64,000 bases of DNA, from NCBI GenBank assembly GCA_002633025.1, contig NMRB01002780.1, positions 1 to 64,000 on the forward strand, given 5' to 3'. This stretch comes from Notospermus geniculatus (lineage: Eukaryota; Nemertea; Pilidiophora; Heteronemertea; Lineidae). A program made the position numbers and the translations under genes. How positions within the stretch are numbered: position 1 is the first letter of the stretch; each line of letters opens with the position of its first letter. This document shows, piece after piece, positions 46,601-63,017 of this stretch. The notes under the pieces were generated by a model. It was given only the letters and a program-made list of their open reading frames with translations, was not told the origin of the DNA and made no database searches.

Positions 46601-49600
46601 AATCACTTGCATTATTCGTTCTTCAAAACACAGCAACAATTTCAAGTTTGTCGTAGAAAGCCCAGCATGCTATGGTTCAAATTGTCCTGTAGTTCTCTCA
46701 CACTGCATAGGCCTACATGAAAAACATCACAAAGACGTTTGGCACCAGTTCCACAAGGCAACCAGGATCCTGGGCCAAGGTACCGGTACTGATATTCTTT
46801 AGTTGGGTTAGGTCTGAGTAAGTCCATGATGTCACACGAAGTCCTCACGTCACACCAAATCCATGCTGTCACACACCAAGTCCATGATGATGATGATGTC
46901 ACACCAAGTCAACGATGTCATGCCAAGTCCACGATGTCACGCCAAGTCCACGACGTCACACCAAGTCCACGATGTCACACCAAGTCCATGATGTCACGCC
47001 AAGTCCATGATGTCACNNNNNNNNNNNNNNNNNNNNNNNNNNNNNNNNNNNNNNNNNNNNNNNNNNNNNNNNNNNNNNNNNNNNNNNNNNNNNNNNNNNN
47101 NNNNNNNNNNNNNNNNNNNNNNNNNNNNNNNNNNNNNNNNNNNNNNNNNNNNNNNNNNNNNNNNNNNNNNNNNNNNNNNNNNNNNNNNNNNNNNNNNNNN
47201 NNNNNNNNNNNNNNNNNNNNNNNNNNNNNNNNNNNNNNNNNNNNNNNNNNNNNNNNNNNNNNNNNNNNNNNNNNNNNNNNNNNNNNNNNNNNNNNNNNNN
47301 NNNNNNNNNNNNNNNNNNNNNNNNNNNNNNNNNNNNNNNNNNNNNNNNNNNNNNNNNNNNNNNNNNNNNNNNNNNNNNNNNNNNNNNNNNNNNNNNNNNN
47401 NNNNNNNNNNNNNNNNNNNNNNNNNNNNNNNNNNNNNNNNNNNNNNNNNNNNNNNNNNNNNNNNNNNNNNNNNNNNNNNNNNNNNNNNNNNNNNNNNNNN
47501 NNNNNNNNNNNNNNNNNNNNNNNNNNNNNNNNNNNNNNNNNNNNNNNNNNNNNNNNNNNNNNNNNNNNNNNNNNNNNNNNNNNNNNNNNNNNNNNNNNNN
47601 NNNNNNNNNNNNNNNNNNNNNNNNNNNNNNNNNNNNNNNNNNNNNNNNNNNNNNNNNNNNNNNNNNNNNNNNNNNNNNNNNNNNNNNTCCTCTAAGTACC
47701 AACCTGTAGAGTTTAATCTGACTGGTCATCTTGTGTTCATACTTCTCACCCTCCCTCTACCCTCCTCTAAGTACCAACCTGTAGAGCTTAATCTGGCTGG
47801 TCATCTTGTGTTCATACTTCTCATCCTCGCCAACTTCTGATGCTGACTTCACTCGTCTTTTCGACAATGGAAGATACTGCTCAAACAGCTGCAATCAAAT
47901 ACAAAACAAGTTAATTCTCTCTACTCTGTAAACAAACACTGCTCGATTCACAAAATCCCCCATGGGTAGGAGAACAATTGAACAATCAAGAAGTCCTCTT
48001 AGCCAACAGTCCCACACCAAAGAGAATTCCACAGCACCTGTTTTTCATCATCAGTCATCTCCTCTTCACGTCCGCTTTCCACGACAACAGGACACGCCTG
48101 CTGGCCTCGATCATCCCTCAACTTCCTCGCAAAGTCCATCGCCTGAAACACGACGCACAGACACTAAAATAGTTTACTACGCTCAACACCAGCCATTCAG
48201 ACCAGCTTCCAACCTCCAGAGCTAGTGGAAAACTGATGAGATAGGCCTAGGTACTTCACATGCAGAACCTAGTGGGGACAGTACTCTGATTTGGGCACCA
48301 GACAGAGTGGGGACAGTACTCTGATTTGGGCACCAGACAGAGTGGGGACAGTACTCTGATTTGGGCACCAGAAATAGTGGGGCAACACACTAATTAGGGC
48401 AGCAGACAATAGTTAGAACAAGCAGCAATTTTCCAAGGCCTATCTCATCAATTTTCTAGGAGCCCTGACAGCTGAGTGGTTATCACGTCCACTCAGGAAG
48501 CGGCAGGTCCTGGGTTCGAATCCAGCACGGGCCTATGGGATTTCATTCCAAGCTCTACACATCCGTCACAAGGGACAGTATGCTGTGGTGCCTTGTACCT
48601 TTGTTCCTTTGCAAGGGCAAGTGAAACACCCCATCCAAGTGAGGAACATGAGTCTTCCATACTTACCAGGGGGCAATAATGCTATGACTTCTGCCCTGAC
48701 GGAATAAATCAAAACACAAATACAGCTGTGAAGACAGACTGAGAAATTCATTCCAACTTGACTTGCTACAAACCTTGATAGTTTCTGATCTACTAGAGTC
48801 TTTTCCCTTCCACACAAAGATTAACTTTCCAAGATCAACGACGAAGGAATCACCATCATTGAACGACGCCCATTCTATCGCCATCTGTGTACACCGAGGA
48901 TACCTCTTGCCTTTCACCCGATATAAACGTGGCTCAAATTTCTCAGAGTCAACGTGACGGAATCCAGACGCACAGCCGCCATCTTTGTACCTGAGGAAAA
49001 GGAGGAGAGAATGTTGTACGACTTGTCATCAATGACCGATATTTGAAGGTCAAAGTGTAGGTCAAAGTCAAGGTCAAAGTGGGATAGTTTGAAACCAGTG
49101 CTCATCACCATGAGGTTGTGGGTGTGATTTCTTGTCCCGACTCATTCTTCAAGGGACAGAATTGAGAAAGTAAAATCTTCCAAGACTGTATAAGTATGAT
49201 ATTCAAATGGTATTCAAATGGTGGTGTTGTTATGGACTTTACCGTAATCCATTCCTGAAGTAGGACAGAAATCGTGGCGATTCAGAATTCTGTACTTCTC
49301 TTGACTGCGTTGCAGCACCACCAACATAATCATCACATTCGACGGCTTTGAATGCGGCGACACCAGCCTCATCCTGAAATCAAAGGGAGACGAGTTGTAT
49401 CAAGATCTAGGCCAAGGTTTCTCAGTTCAAGAACTACAGAAAACGAGATCTTTAAGGTCTGGGGCGACCACACAGAAAGTCAGATAGTGCTTCTGACCCG
49501 TATCGTTTGTTAGGTTTAAAGCACCACGGTATTGCCACTTTCTGTTGACAGCCGGCGCCACCGGTACCCGTTCTCCAATACTGTAGTTAAGCCTTTCGCC

Positions 49601-51281
49601 CCAGTGTTGGAGAATGTATGATTACACTACAATGCACTTAGTAGCATGCGTAGTTTACCAAGTCGTCAATAGAGGTCTCCCTTAACGCGGGTAGGTGTAA
49701 CAAGGGTAGGTGCAATGCAAGATTGGGAAGCAATACTGTGGTCCTTTAATGGGAAAGTGTGTTATAACTAACTGCTGATAGGCGCCGGTTGCAATATCGG
49801 ATTTTCTGTGCAGTCGGCACAGAGTTTCTCCAATCTAATGATCTATAACATGCCAGAAGACTGAATAGCTAGTCTTCAGGAGCCACCGTGGTGTAGTGAC
49901 TCAGGTCTCTGGCTAGCGGTCAGAAGGTCCCAGGTTCAACCCCACTCAATGCAAGACTTTGGCGAAGTCTCTTTGCCTCACTTGGCTCACCCCACCCAGG
50001 TATTAAATGGGGATCACCCTGCCTTAATTCGTCTTGTCGTCTGATCATGTTAGTATTCACCACACATCTCGACCAGACGGACTTACCTGAGAACAATCCT
50101 CTCCGATCCAGAAATGGACGTACATATCAGTCTTAGATGTTCCCGACTGAAAAAACAAAAGGACATCAGTGCATATCAATCAGTAACAGCCTTCTGACAG
50201 CTGACTGGTTGTTGGTGCTGCCACCTGGTGGTTCCCATGGATACTACCCAGAAATGACTTGACTGACCAGCCTTCTGGGGAAATAATTCAAAGACATTCC
50301 AAAGATATTCCAAGAGCTGTTAATGACTTTTTCTCAAGATCTTTATGTCCCCTTATTTGGAGAACTGTTGCCATGGTAACTGAGCAGCATGGCGATCTCA
50401 CAATTCCTCAGCAAGTTTTCCAGTTGCTCACCCTGAAGATAACATAAGCGTCTCCCTTGAAGAAGCTACCATAGTTAGTTTGTGGGATGGCCTTCAGCTC
50501 AAAATTCTGAAAAGAGACGGACAAGAAAATCCTCAAATAGAACTGAGTCTGACATCTGTGACATCATGAAGACATCTACATCTAGAGTTTTAGGGACACA
50601 GTCACAGAATTGCAGTCTCTCTCAGGGTTTCCGCCAGAAAAAAAAGAGGGTACAGACCCAAAAAAATTTTTTTTTAAATTTTTTTTGAAAAAAAAATTTT
50701 TCAAAAAATTTTTTTTTTGAAATTTTTTTTCAAAAAAAATTTTTTTTTGAAAAAATTTTTTTCCAAAACTTTTTTTTGAAAAAAATCTTTTTTCAAAAAA
50801 AATTTTAAAAAATTTTTTTTCGTACAACATGTCTACATTAAGCTAATTTTAAACTGTCGAGAGGAAAACCGCACTGAGCCTAGCCTAACCAAGCAGAATG
50901 CAGTGAAATAATATTTACATGTATCTTCAACAAAAAAAAAATGTGAACCAGCTGACCAAGAGACCAGCTGTTCCGATGATGTATAGGCCTCGCATACAAT
51001 CTAAATATAGATTATTTCACTGATCTAATCAGGTCTATTATTATATCACTTGCCTTCACAATCAACGTCAACTTACATACATTTTATGGACACATATTTC
51101 AAGCCATAATGTTTCGAGAAATCTCTGCGAAAACATATGTCACGAATTCAGGAGTTCATACATGTACATGTATCTGGGGTAACGGCTGCCCGTAAGAGTC
51201 ACGACTTACCTCAACTCTCCATATTATAAAGTTAGCTTTTCCGGGTGTGATTACCCTAAATGCTGGGTCTAAGTCGGTCAT
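37685..51281 (-). CDS. Villin: six gelsolin repeats plus C-terminal headpiece (one exon lost in gap)
   Basis: Twenty-two exons are visible on the minus strand: 51210-51281, 50432-50506, 50087-50146, 49243-49373, 48774-48990, 48038-48142, 47779-47888, [gap], 44656-44754, 44064-44208, 42037-42137, 41476-41613, 41162-41248, 40978-41049, 40661-40765, 40311-40394, 39957-40015, 39502-39685, 39154-39267, 38766-38891, 38577-38648, 38130-38240, 37685-37798. They encode 793 residues. Villins have about 820-830; the missing ~26 residues (start of gelsolin repeat 3) must come from an exon of length 3n+1 in the 47017-47687 gap. The N-terminus resembles villin/gelsolin repeat 1 ([28 protein letters not shown]). 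The last exon is a villin headpiece ending [14 protein letters not shown]. By family it bundles, caps and Ca-dependently severs actin in the cytoplasm, for example in microvilli. A 5'UTR intron probably ends just before the ATG (TTGCAG about 51292-51297). The donor of exon 48038-48142 (GTGCTG) is weak. Confidence 0.93.
37925..38090. repeat. 32-bp minisatellite, 5 copies, villin last intron
   Basis: Unit CACCTTTCAATTAAGCACAG + CTGTTATCAGGT. Lies between the headpiece exon and the preceding exon. Confidence 0.9.
41697..41780. mobile_element. Short palindromic MITE in villin intron
   Basis: CTAGCGAATGCTTTTACTT at one end and AAGTAAAAGCATTTGCTAG at the other. Related to the copy at 17718-17799. 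Confidence 0.7.
43842..43978. repeat. 20-bp minisatellite, about 7 copies, villin intron
   Basis: Unit CCTTGGTGACCAACCATGTT, just downstream (on the minus strand) of the exon 44064-44208. Confidence 0.9.
44417..44580 (+). repeat. 5S-rRNA-like composite SINE, nested copy
   Basis: Same element as 4679-4858 in plus orientation. It is inserted inside another dispersed repeat (44281-44645) whose uninterrupted form is at about 14706-14856 (GCTGAAGGGGTGAATGTCAT ... CAGGCAGCGGTTACCC). Confidence 0.6.
45117..45400. repeat. 29-bp minisatellite, about 10 copies, villin intron
   Basis: Unit TGAGCACCGGGTACAAGATC + ACACTGGGG with point variants. Confidence 0.9.
46826..47016. repeat. 20-bp minisatellite running into the N gap
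   Basis: Units like GATGTCACACCAAGTCCATG, about nine copies up to the gap edge. The array itself is a likely cause of the gap. Confidence 0.9.
47017..47687. other. Assembly gap of 671 N in villin
   Basis: Lies between the villin exons at 47779-47888 and 44656-44754. The phases (2 before, 0 after) require an exon of 3n+1 bases that is not visible elsewhere. A minisatellite runs into its left edge and a partial exon copy into its right edge. Confidence 1.
47690..47830 (-). repeat. Tandem copy of villin exon 7 3' end with its donor
   Basis: About 70 bases (TCCTCTAAGTACCAACCTGT ... TTCATACTTCTCA) occur twice, at 47688-47757 and 47762-47826. The copy includes the last ~45 coding bases and the GTTGGT donor of the exon 47779-47888, giving a second, downstream 3' splice-donor context. 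Confidence 0.8.
48262..48385. repeat. 35-bp minisatellite, 3-4 copies, villin intron 5
   Basis: Unit AGTGGGGACAGTACTCTGAT + TTGGGCACCAGACAG. Confidence 0.9.
48462..48705 (+). repeat. tRNA-derived SINE, family 2, in villin intron 5
   Basis: Head AGCTGAGTGGTTATCACGTC (A box) and GGGTTCGAATCC (B box), then a body with AAGGGACAGTATGCTGTGGT and CCCATCCAAGTGAGGAACAT. It ends near the CTGCCCTGACGGAATAAA tail. Body-only copies: 8305-8505 (+) and 12745-12912 (-). Confidence 0.8.
49879..50024 (+). repeat. tRNA-derived SINE, family 1, in villin intron 3
   Basis: Same family as 9640-9781, with CCACCGTGGTGTAGTGACTC, GGTTCAACCCCACT and AAGTCTCTTTGCCTCACTTG. A third, partial minus-strand copy is at about 52452-52516. 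Confidence 0.8.
50640..50822. repeat. A/T homopolymer-mosaic low-complexity tract, villin intron 1
   Basis: Alternating runs of A and T with rare G/C (AAAAATTTTTTT), able to form many hairpins. It lies between coding exon 1 and exon 2, next to a TTTCCGCCAGAAA repeat start. Confidence 0.9.
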
Positions 51282-51605
51282 CTTTCAACACCTGCAATGA
51301 GAAAAACAGCACATAAAATCTAAGATATCAGATGACTGGTACTTCCATTTTACGGGGTTCGGGCACAGAAAGGTGAGATTTCATTCACGACAGCACAGTG
51401 TAGCTTTTTCTAACCTTTCACATGTTTCATGAAGAGTGCTGTTTCTCGTATTTTAAAAGAATTTTTGCTTTTGGTGGGTGGAAACAACACTTTTTCCTCT
51501 GAATGCCAAATGGAACGTTGTGAGGGTTGGGCGGTACCGCCCACTACCGCCCGGCGTGGGCACATTTTTGTCCATGTGAGTGACAACACAGAGTGGGTAT
51601 CAGAC

Positions 51606-51741
51606 ATCAGGGTTTCTGCCAGAAATTTTTTGAGGTACTAATTTCTTCAAAATCAGCAAAAACACCATGAAAATATACTGGCCCTTTTCTGTTCCTTTGA
51701 GGGTATTAGCATAGTGCTCTTAGTACCCTCTGGCGGAAACA
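51606..51741. mobile_element. Short TIR repeat (TTTCTGCCAGA ends)
   Basis: Starts GGGTTTCTGCCAGAAATTTT and ends CCCTCTGGCGGAAACA. Copies recur at 53834-53983 and 55189-55326, and a start at 50628. Confidence 0.6.
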
Positions 51742-53078
51742 TATTGTCAGACAGACTCTGAAATCAAGTCAGGCTTTGATATTTTAACAAGATGCCGTAA
51801 CGGTTCAGCTCATTTGATACTTATAATAGGACGAACTCCAAACTAATCTCTACACTGCAAACTTTATACATACAAGGATTTTGATCGACTTTTTTGCAAT
51901 GAGTCCAAGCAAGTCTTCCAGAAGGACTGGTATAAACTTTCTAGGCCCAACCCATGGGTGTAACGTACACATTAGAATGACCCACTTACCTCACATACCT
52001 CAAGCCTTCACAAAAGGTGAAATATTTCAAATGACACTAGGCCTCAACTCAGTCAACAATTCTTTTCTAAATTTTCATTGATTGTAGTATGATCCGCCAA
52101 AGATGACATAGTAGGAAAAAACGACATATGCCGTATTGACTGATACAGGTCAATGGAAAGGTCAATCATGTCAATGGAGATGTTTGACAATGCAAGCGAG
52201 GGATCGGGCCGGGCATCTTTTACATGTAAAATAACGTAAAGGAAAATGACGACGTGCAATGTTGACTTCATAATAAGTGACTGGCCTCTCAGGGATGTGG
52301 CTACCTACTCATGAAATCACCATTGGGTATTTCACCTCTGATTTGGCTAAAACTTCAACCACTTGGCAAAAATTTTCAAAACAGAAAATCCAATAGATTG
52401 GAAAATTTGGCAACCTGAATAGTGACTTGGCTAACGATTTGCCTAAGACTTCAAACCCGGGATCCTCTGACTGTTAGTCGGAGACCCAAACCACTACACG
52501 ACCATGGATCCCGACTTGGGGTCTTGACTTGGCAGACCCTAGCTCCATACATTGCCCCTGCCCTCCGCATGTCTACAAACCATACACCCCTTAATTAATG
52601 AAATAATTATCACGTATTGATTAACTTCACGAAACTGATATCCCAAACTGTACAGAGGTCTATCAGGTTTAGATGGGATGACATACCAACATATTAAACG
52701 TACAGACCTCATACCTGTAGCAATGTACATACCTACATGTAGTACGGCCACCTCGTACATGTACGTGTGATAATGAGGTAGGCTACGGCAACGGGAGCAT
52801 GTTGAAATATGGAGTTGTCAATATCAAGCCAAATCAGGATCACGGCTATGTTGATGTGTATTGTGATATCGTCAGGAGTTTTTTAGGTGCAATGTTCGTT
52901 TGAAATGAGTGGGTCCTTTCAAACAACATACAAACGGACAGCCGAGAGGTGGCCTGAGTACAGCTGAAGGGGTGAATGTTGTCCACTGTGAATCCTAACC
53001 CCTGGCCCATAGGATTAGGCGACACCTGAGTACAGTGGTCAAAATGAATAGAAACAACGAATCTGAGGCCAAACTTAA

Positions 53079-55778
53079 ATGTCTTTAATAGAGAGGTGTC
53101 CTCCTGACAGAGGTACTCCGGGAGGTCCTAGGATCCTAGAGATGATGAGAAAGCTTCTAGACCTGGTCACCTTTGATCGACCCAAACATTGTGTCCGTAC
53201 GTCCAGAGGAATCTAGATCACAATCATTGATGGCATATTATTGACTAACAACAACATCTGGTCATCTCAATAATAATCCCAACCAAAAGACACTGGTCCC
53301 TTATTGTTTACTATTGATTTTTTATGTTATATGTGACCTAATTACTTTAGAATAACTTTTACTAACTCTCACAGCCTGACAGTGACATGACGGACAAAAT
53401 CAAATCGCTTAACCTGCAAATCAGCCAGTGGTACCACGAAATACCACTATTATCGTCCAATGAGGAAATGTTAAAAGTCCAGCAGATGCTACTGATGTAG
53501 AAGAGACGGGGTTTTCAAGCGTAGACAATTGATCAAAATGCACCAAATAACTGAGGAGAACCAAACAAAATGGCCGACAGACAATAAATTCTACAATGGT
53601 TTCCATGGGAACAAGTCAAACAGCCATGATACCACGGGACCAGAGACCTACTCCAATCTCACGGGACCAGACCTACGCCAATCGGTGCTAATCATCATTG
53701 CCATGGTATCACATACCTGCCAAGTTGAAGAGGGCAGGAATGGAGGTGTCGATTTTGCATGCTAACTACAGTGTATGGAAAATGCTGAAGTGGTGAGACA
53801 GGCTGCTACCTGTGGACCAGGCCTAGTTTTTTCAGGGTCTCTGCCAGAATTTTTTTTGACACTGTTTGAGGGTACTAATTTCTTCAAAATCAACAAAACC
53901 CCCATGAAATTAAAGAAAATGGCCCTTTTCAGTTCCTTTGAGGGTACTAGCATACGTTAGTACTCTCTGGTGGAAACACTGTTTTTGAATGACACACTCC
54001 ATTGACAACATCAGTCTTACTCTTGCCAATTTCAGAATGTTCATCTGAGTTTCTGATTGAAGGAGAACAGTGCAACGGCGAGAGTATCCCAGTCACAAAG
54101 TTAGACAACCTGAGCAGGAGTAGGCCACGGTCACGATGGACATGTCACGTGAACTATTACAAGACAAAATATCCACTCAACAAGTGACCTTGCAAACTGC
54201 CGGCACCATGGCGATTTCAACAAGTAGCACAGATTTCAACAAGTAGCACGGCCGCCGTGTGTTGATGAAATAGCAGCACGCTCCCACAAAATGTTTGTTA
54301 AAACACATGTTTTACAACCAAATTTTGGTATTGTTACAACCAGTGCTTGCGTGGGATGAGAGAGCTGTTGAAAACCACTCCAAATAAGTCAATAAATGGT
54401 GTGTACTACNATGTCCTTAATAGAGAGGTGTCCTCCTGACAGAGGTGTCCACTCCGGGAGGTCCTGGGATCCTAGAGATGATGATAAAGCTTTTAGACAT
54501 GGTCACCTTTAATCGACCCAAACATTGTGTCCGTACGTCCTGAGGAATCTAGCTCAGAATCATTACTGATGGCATATTATTGATTAACAACAACATCTGG
54601 TCATCTCAATAATAATCCCAACCAAAAGACACTGGTCCCTTATTGTTTACTATTGATTTTTTATGTTATATGTGACCTAATTACTTTAGAATAACTTTTA
54701 CTAACTCTCACAGGCGCTGACAGTGACATGACGGACAAAATCAAATCGCTAACCTCAAATCAGCCAGTGGTACCACGAAATACCACTAATATCGTCCAAT
54801 GAGGAAATGTTAAAAGTCCAGCAAATGCTACTGATGTAGAAGAAACGGGGTTTTCATGCGTAGACGGGGTTTTCAAGCGTAGACAATTGATCAAAATGCA
54901 CCAAATAACTGAGGAGAACCAAACAAAATGGCCGACAGACAACAAATTCTACAATGGTTTCCATGGGAACAAGTCAAACGGCCATGATACCACGGGACCA
55001 GAGACCTACTCCAATCTCACGGGACCAGACCTATGCCAATCTGTGCTATTATCATCATCGCCATGGTATCACATACCTGCCAAGTTGAAGAGGGCAGGAA
55101 TGGAGGTGTCGATTTTGCATGCTAACTACAATGTTTAAGTGGTGAGACACTGACAGGCTGCTACCTGTGGACCAGGCCTAGTTTTTTCAGGGTCTCTGCC
55201 AGAATTTATTTTTGAGGGTACTGATTTCTTCAAAATCAACAAAAACCCCATGAAATTAAAGTATCCTTAAAGGAACAGTAAAGGGCCAAACATAGTACCC
55301 TTAGTACTCTCTGGTGGAAACACTGTTTTTGAATGATCACACTCCATTGACAACATCAGTCTAATTTCCGAATGTTCATCTGAGTTTCTGACTGAAGGAG
55401 AACAGTGTGGGGGGGGGACAACAGAGAAAGTATCCCAGTCACAAAGTTAGACAACCCGGGCAGGAGTAGGCCACGGTCACGATGGACATGTCCTTAACAT
55501 GAACATTTACAAGACAAAATATCCACTCAACAAGTGACCTTGCAAACAGCAGGCGCCATGGCGATTTCAACAAGTAGCACAGATTTCAACAAGTAGCACA
55601 GATTTCAACAAGTAGCACGGCCGCCGTGTGTTGATGAAATAGCAGCACGCTCCCACAAAATGTTTGTTAAAACACATGTTTTACAACCAAATTTTGGTAT
55701 TGTTACAACCAGTGCTTGCCTGGGATGAGAGAGCTGTTGAAAACCACTCCAAATAAGTCAATAAATGGTGTGTACTAC
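53079..55778. repeat. 1.35-kb direct duplication joined by a single N
   Basis: 53079-54409 and 54411-55778 are near copies (ATGTC(C/T)TTAATAGAGAGG to TGGTGTGTACTAC) with several indels, such as an extra GCGTAGACGGGGTTTTC and an extra 'AGATTTCAACAAGTAGCAC' unit in copy 2. N at 54410 marks the joint. Most likely two haplotypes placed in tandem; a real tandem duplication is the alternative. Confidence 0.9.
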
Positions 55779-56349
55779 AATATCACTGGACCCGCCTCGG
55801 TTTGACTCAAATTTTACCTTATATGGTAATGCACCGTGTTTGGATGATAGGCGTATACAATGTAACGTACATGAGCTACAGATACGTTGATAAATTAACT
55901 ATAGGAAAAGTGTATTTCACGGCAGGCGTATCAAGCGTGCTACAAATTGAGATTTAGCAATGAATTTAACATGCAGGCATGGCAGGAGGCAGCTCTCCAA
56001 ATATACCTGGCCTGTATCAAGGACAGTGGAGGACCACTGCCAACTGCATTTAGGTTACCCCACTTCCATCGTACGCATCGCTAGGCTCTTTCTAAAAGGC
56101 CGAGTTTAAGGTCCCATACAGCACCTCCGTCAACCTTGTCATATACTTTAGGCTGGGTATGGTTTCTTGAAGTCTTCAGTCAGCCTTCACCTGATACCGC
56201 CAGGAAATGAATGCTCAATTCAAGGACTCAAAATCATTTCTCGTCTTCAGAAAGCAGTGATAATCCCAGGACAATTTCAACAAAAGTTTACAATCTATTC
56301 ATCAAACTGTCACCATACTGCCCGCCATACATGTACAGGTAGTCCCNGA

Positions 56350-56635
56350 GGAGACCAGCCTGGGCGGGGCCAAGAAGGGAGAACCATGGTGGATGGATGT
56401 TAGGCAATGTAGGAGGAGACCTGCCTGGGCGAGGCCAAGAAGGGAGAACCATGGTGGATGGATGTTGTTAGGCAATGTAGGAGGACAGCCTGGGCGGGGC
56501 CAAGAAGGGAGAACCATGGTGGATGGATGTTGGGCAATGTAGGAGGAGACCAGCCTGGGCAGGGCCAAGAAGGGAGAACCATGGTGGATGAATGTTAGGC
56601 AATGTAGGAGGAGACCAGCCTGGGCAGGGGCTGAG
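56350..56635. repeat. 62-66-bp minisatellite, 4-5 copies
   Basis: Unit includes GGAGGAGACCAGCCTGGGC, AAGAAGGGAGAACCATGGTG and GGATGTTAGGCAATGTAGG. A single N sits at its left edge (56347). Confidence 0.9.
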
Positions 56636-57060
56636 GTGGGGGGGCTCAAGTGGAGTATAGCGAGACAAACCGTGCGAAGTGTAGGCCTACAGAGAGTATG
56701 TGCACGGAATAAGCAGCAATGTATGGAGATGCGTCACTTCCCACCGGTGGCCCCTAAGTAAGTTGGCCCCCCTGCAAGGCTATAGCCTTTAGTCCACCGG
56801 TTGGCCCCTAATAGCTAAGTATTGCCGAGTCAGAAACTAGAGTCTAGGCCTACTTCATCAGACATGACTGGTGATCATGTATAAATTTGATCATGATGAT
56901 GGTGATGAATCCAAGCCCTACACAGTACAGTCACTACAGTGGTCAACACAGTGACACTGTCAGTGTGTCATGCATGCAGGATACTACACAGTCACAGCAT
57001 GACTACACACATCATATGCATGATGATACAGCACGCTGCAATCATGGCAGTGGCCTATGG

Positions 57061-57377
57061 CACAGGAGGTTAGCTCAACCGAGGATGACCCCTACGGTAT
57101 ATAAATAGGACAAGGACATCACGTTTTTTTCGACTTCTCACTTCAAGCCCAGATTTTCACAAAAAAACATCAATATTTTCACAAAAACCTACCTTCACCG
57201 TAGTCTCCACATTGTATACTGTACATATCCACCGAAAATAATCCCAAAAAGTTCCTTTGAATAATTAAAACAGGCCGTTAATTAACANGGCTTGAAGTGA
57301 GAAGTCGAAAAAAACGTGATGTCCTTGTCCTATTTATATACCGTAGGGGTCATCCTCGGTTGAGCTAACCTCCTGTG
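57061..57377. mobile_element. 317-bp hAT-like MITE, same family, 8-bp TSD
   Basis: Its terminal repeats are the same as in the element at 2535-2632, but with long inverted arms (about 90 bases each, GACAAGGACATCACG side) and a short AT-rich centre holding an N at 57288. Flanked by the exact duplication GCCTATGG (57053-57060 and 57378-57385). Confidence 0.9.
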
Positions 57378-57825
57378 GCCTATGGGCCATGGTGGCAGTG
57401 CATCGAACGAACCGAGAAGCCCCATTCAGGCCAAGGCCCAATGGCAATAACTCCGAACAAATCCTTTTCCCACAGATAATTTAAAGTGAGACAGCATAAG
57501 CAACTCATGAAATATATTTCCCTTCCTACCTCACGTTTGATAGCTCCTTTTTAGGCGTGTAAAACAGTGACAAACACTTAGTCCAGAAATGATGACACAC
57601 ACTGTACACACGACAATGCACTATGACGATACAGTGTATGACACCAACCTCGTCCCCAGCGGTTACTACGCTCAATCTCGTTGGCCGAGTTGGTAATGGC
57701 AGACAGGTGCTGCCACCTGAGCAAGGAATTTTCAACTAAACGTCACACAATATTGTCTCCGAGGACAAAACAACAAGATTACATTCTAGTTAGGAGGCCT
57801 ACATGTATTTCTCATTTCTTCTTGA

Positions 57826-58092
57826 TGACATTGTGCTGTCTGGGGCAGAAGTGTCCCTGGTGCTGGTTGTGACACTGTGCTGTCTGGGACAGAAGTTTCC
57901 CTGGTTGTGACGCTGTGCTGTCTGGGGACAGAAGTGTCCCTGGTTGCGACACTGGTGTCTGGGGCAGAAGTGTCCCTGGTGCTGGTTGTGACACTGTGCT
58001 GTCTGGGGCAGAAGTGTCCCTGGTTGTGACACTGTGCTGTCTGGGGACAGAACTGTCTCTGTTGGTTGTGACAATGCTGTCCGAGGACAGAA
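57826..58092. repeat. Minisatellite (TGTGCTGTCTGGGGCAGAAG), about 7 copies
   Basis: Units of 33-48 bases varying in CTGGTGCTGGTTGTGAC content. It creates false frames rich in Gln/Pro/His on the minus strand. Confidence 0.85.
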
Positions 58093-58683
58093 AGAACTGT
58101 GTCTAATGTGACATTTTACTCTAATAATAATGAATTAACACAACAAATATTTGTGACGACAGCAAGAACTTATTTGAGAAGAGAGAGCAGGACACTTTAT
58201 TTGCAGGGGTGACTGAGGTCTGTTACATCAAATATTTTCAGTTTTGGCCCCCCCCCCTAGTGGCATAAGAAAAAGTTGCCTCTGAAGAGTTGAGACCTTG
58301 TGGAATGAAGAAAGTCAAGTACCTGGTACCTAATACCGTAAAATGCTTGAACTTCAGTTTTGCAGAGCTCACCAATGCTTTTTACGGCAGAAAAGAAGTA
58401 AAGCATTTACATAGTACTTACTTCCATCCATCCCACCCAAAGTTCTTCTGCTTTAGAACTGTGCCCTTGTTCCCAAGTCAATGGGAGACTTTCCTGCCGT
58501 TAGAGGCCACCACCAGTTAGCGGTCCGAGAACGTCATGTGAAATGTGACGTCACAGAGAAGTGCACACCACAGCATCATCCATGACGTGGAGGCCATGAC
58601 TTGAGTATATGCCAGTTACATGTACCAAGAGGACACACTTTCATTGCACACATAAATTTATCAACCCTTTACATAAAATTAGA

Positions 58684-63017
<4,334 letters not shown>

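Larger units (their letters stand above)
51298..58683. other. Spacer between villin 5' end and UBA5 3' end
   Basis: Should hold the villin promoter and a 5'UTR exon, which I could not place. Filled by the 53079-55778 duplication, the 56350 minisatellite, the hAT MITE and the 57826 minisatellite. No other coding exon recognised. Confidence 0.5.
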
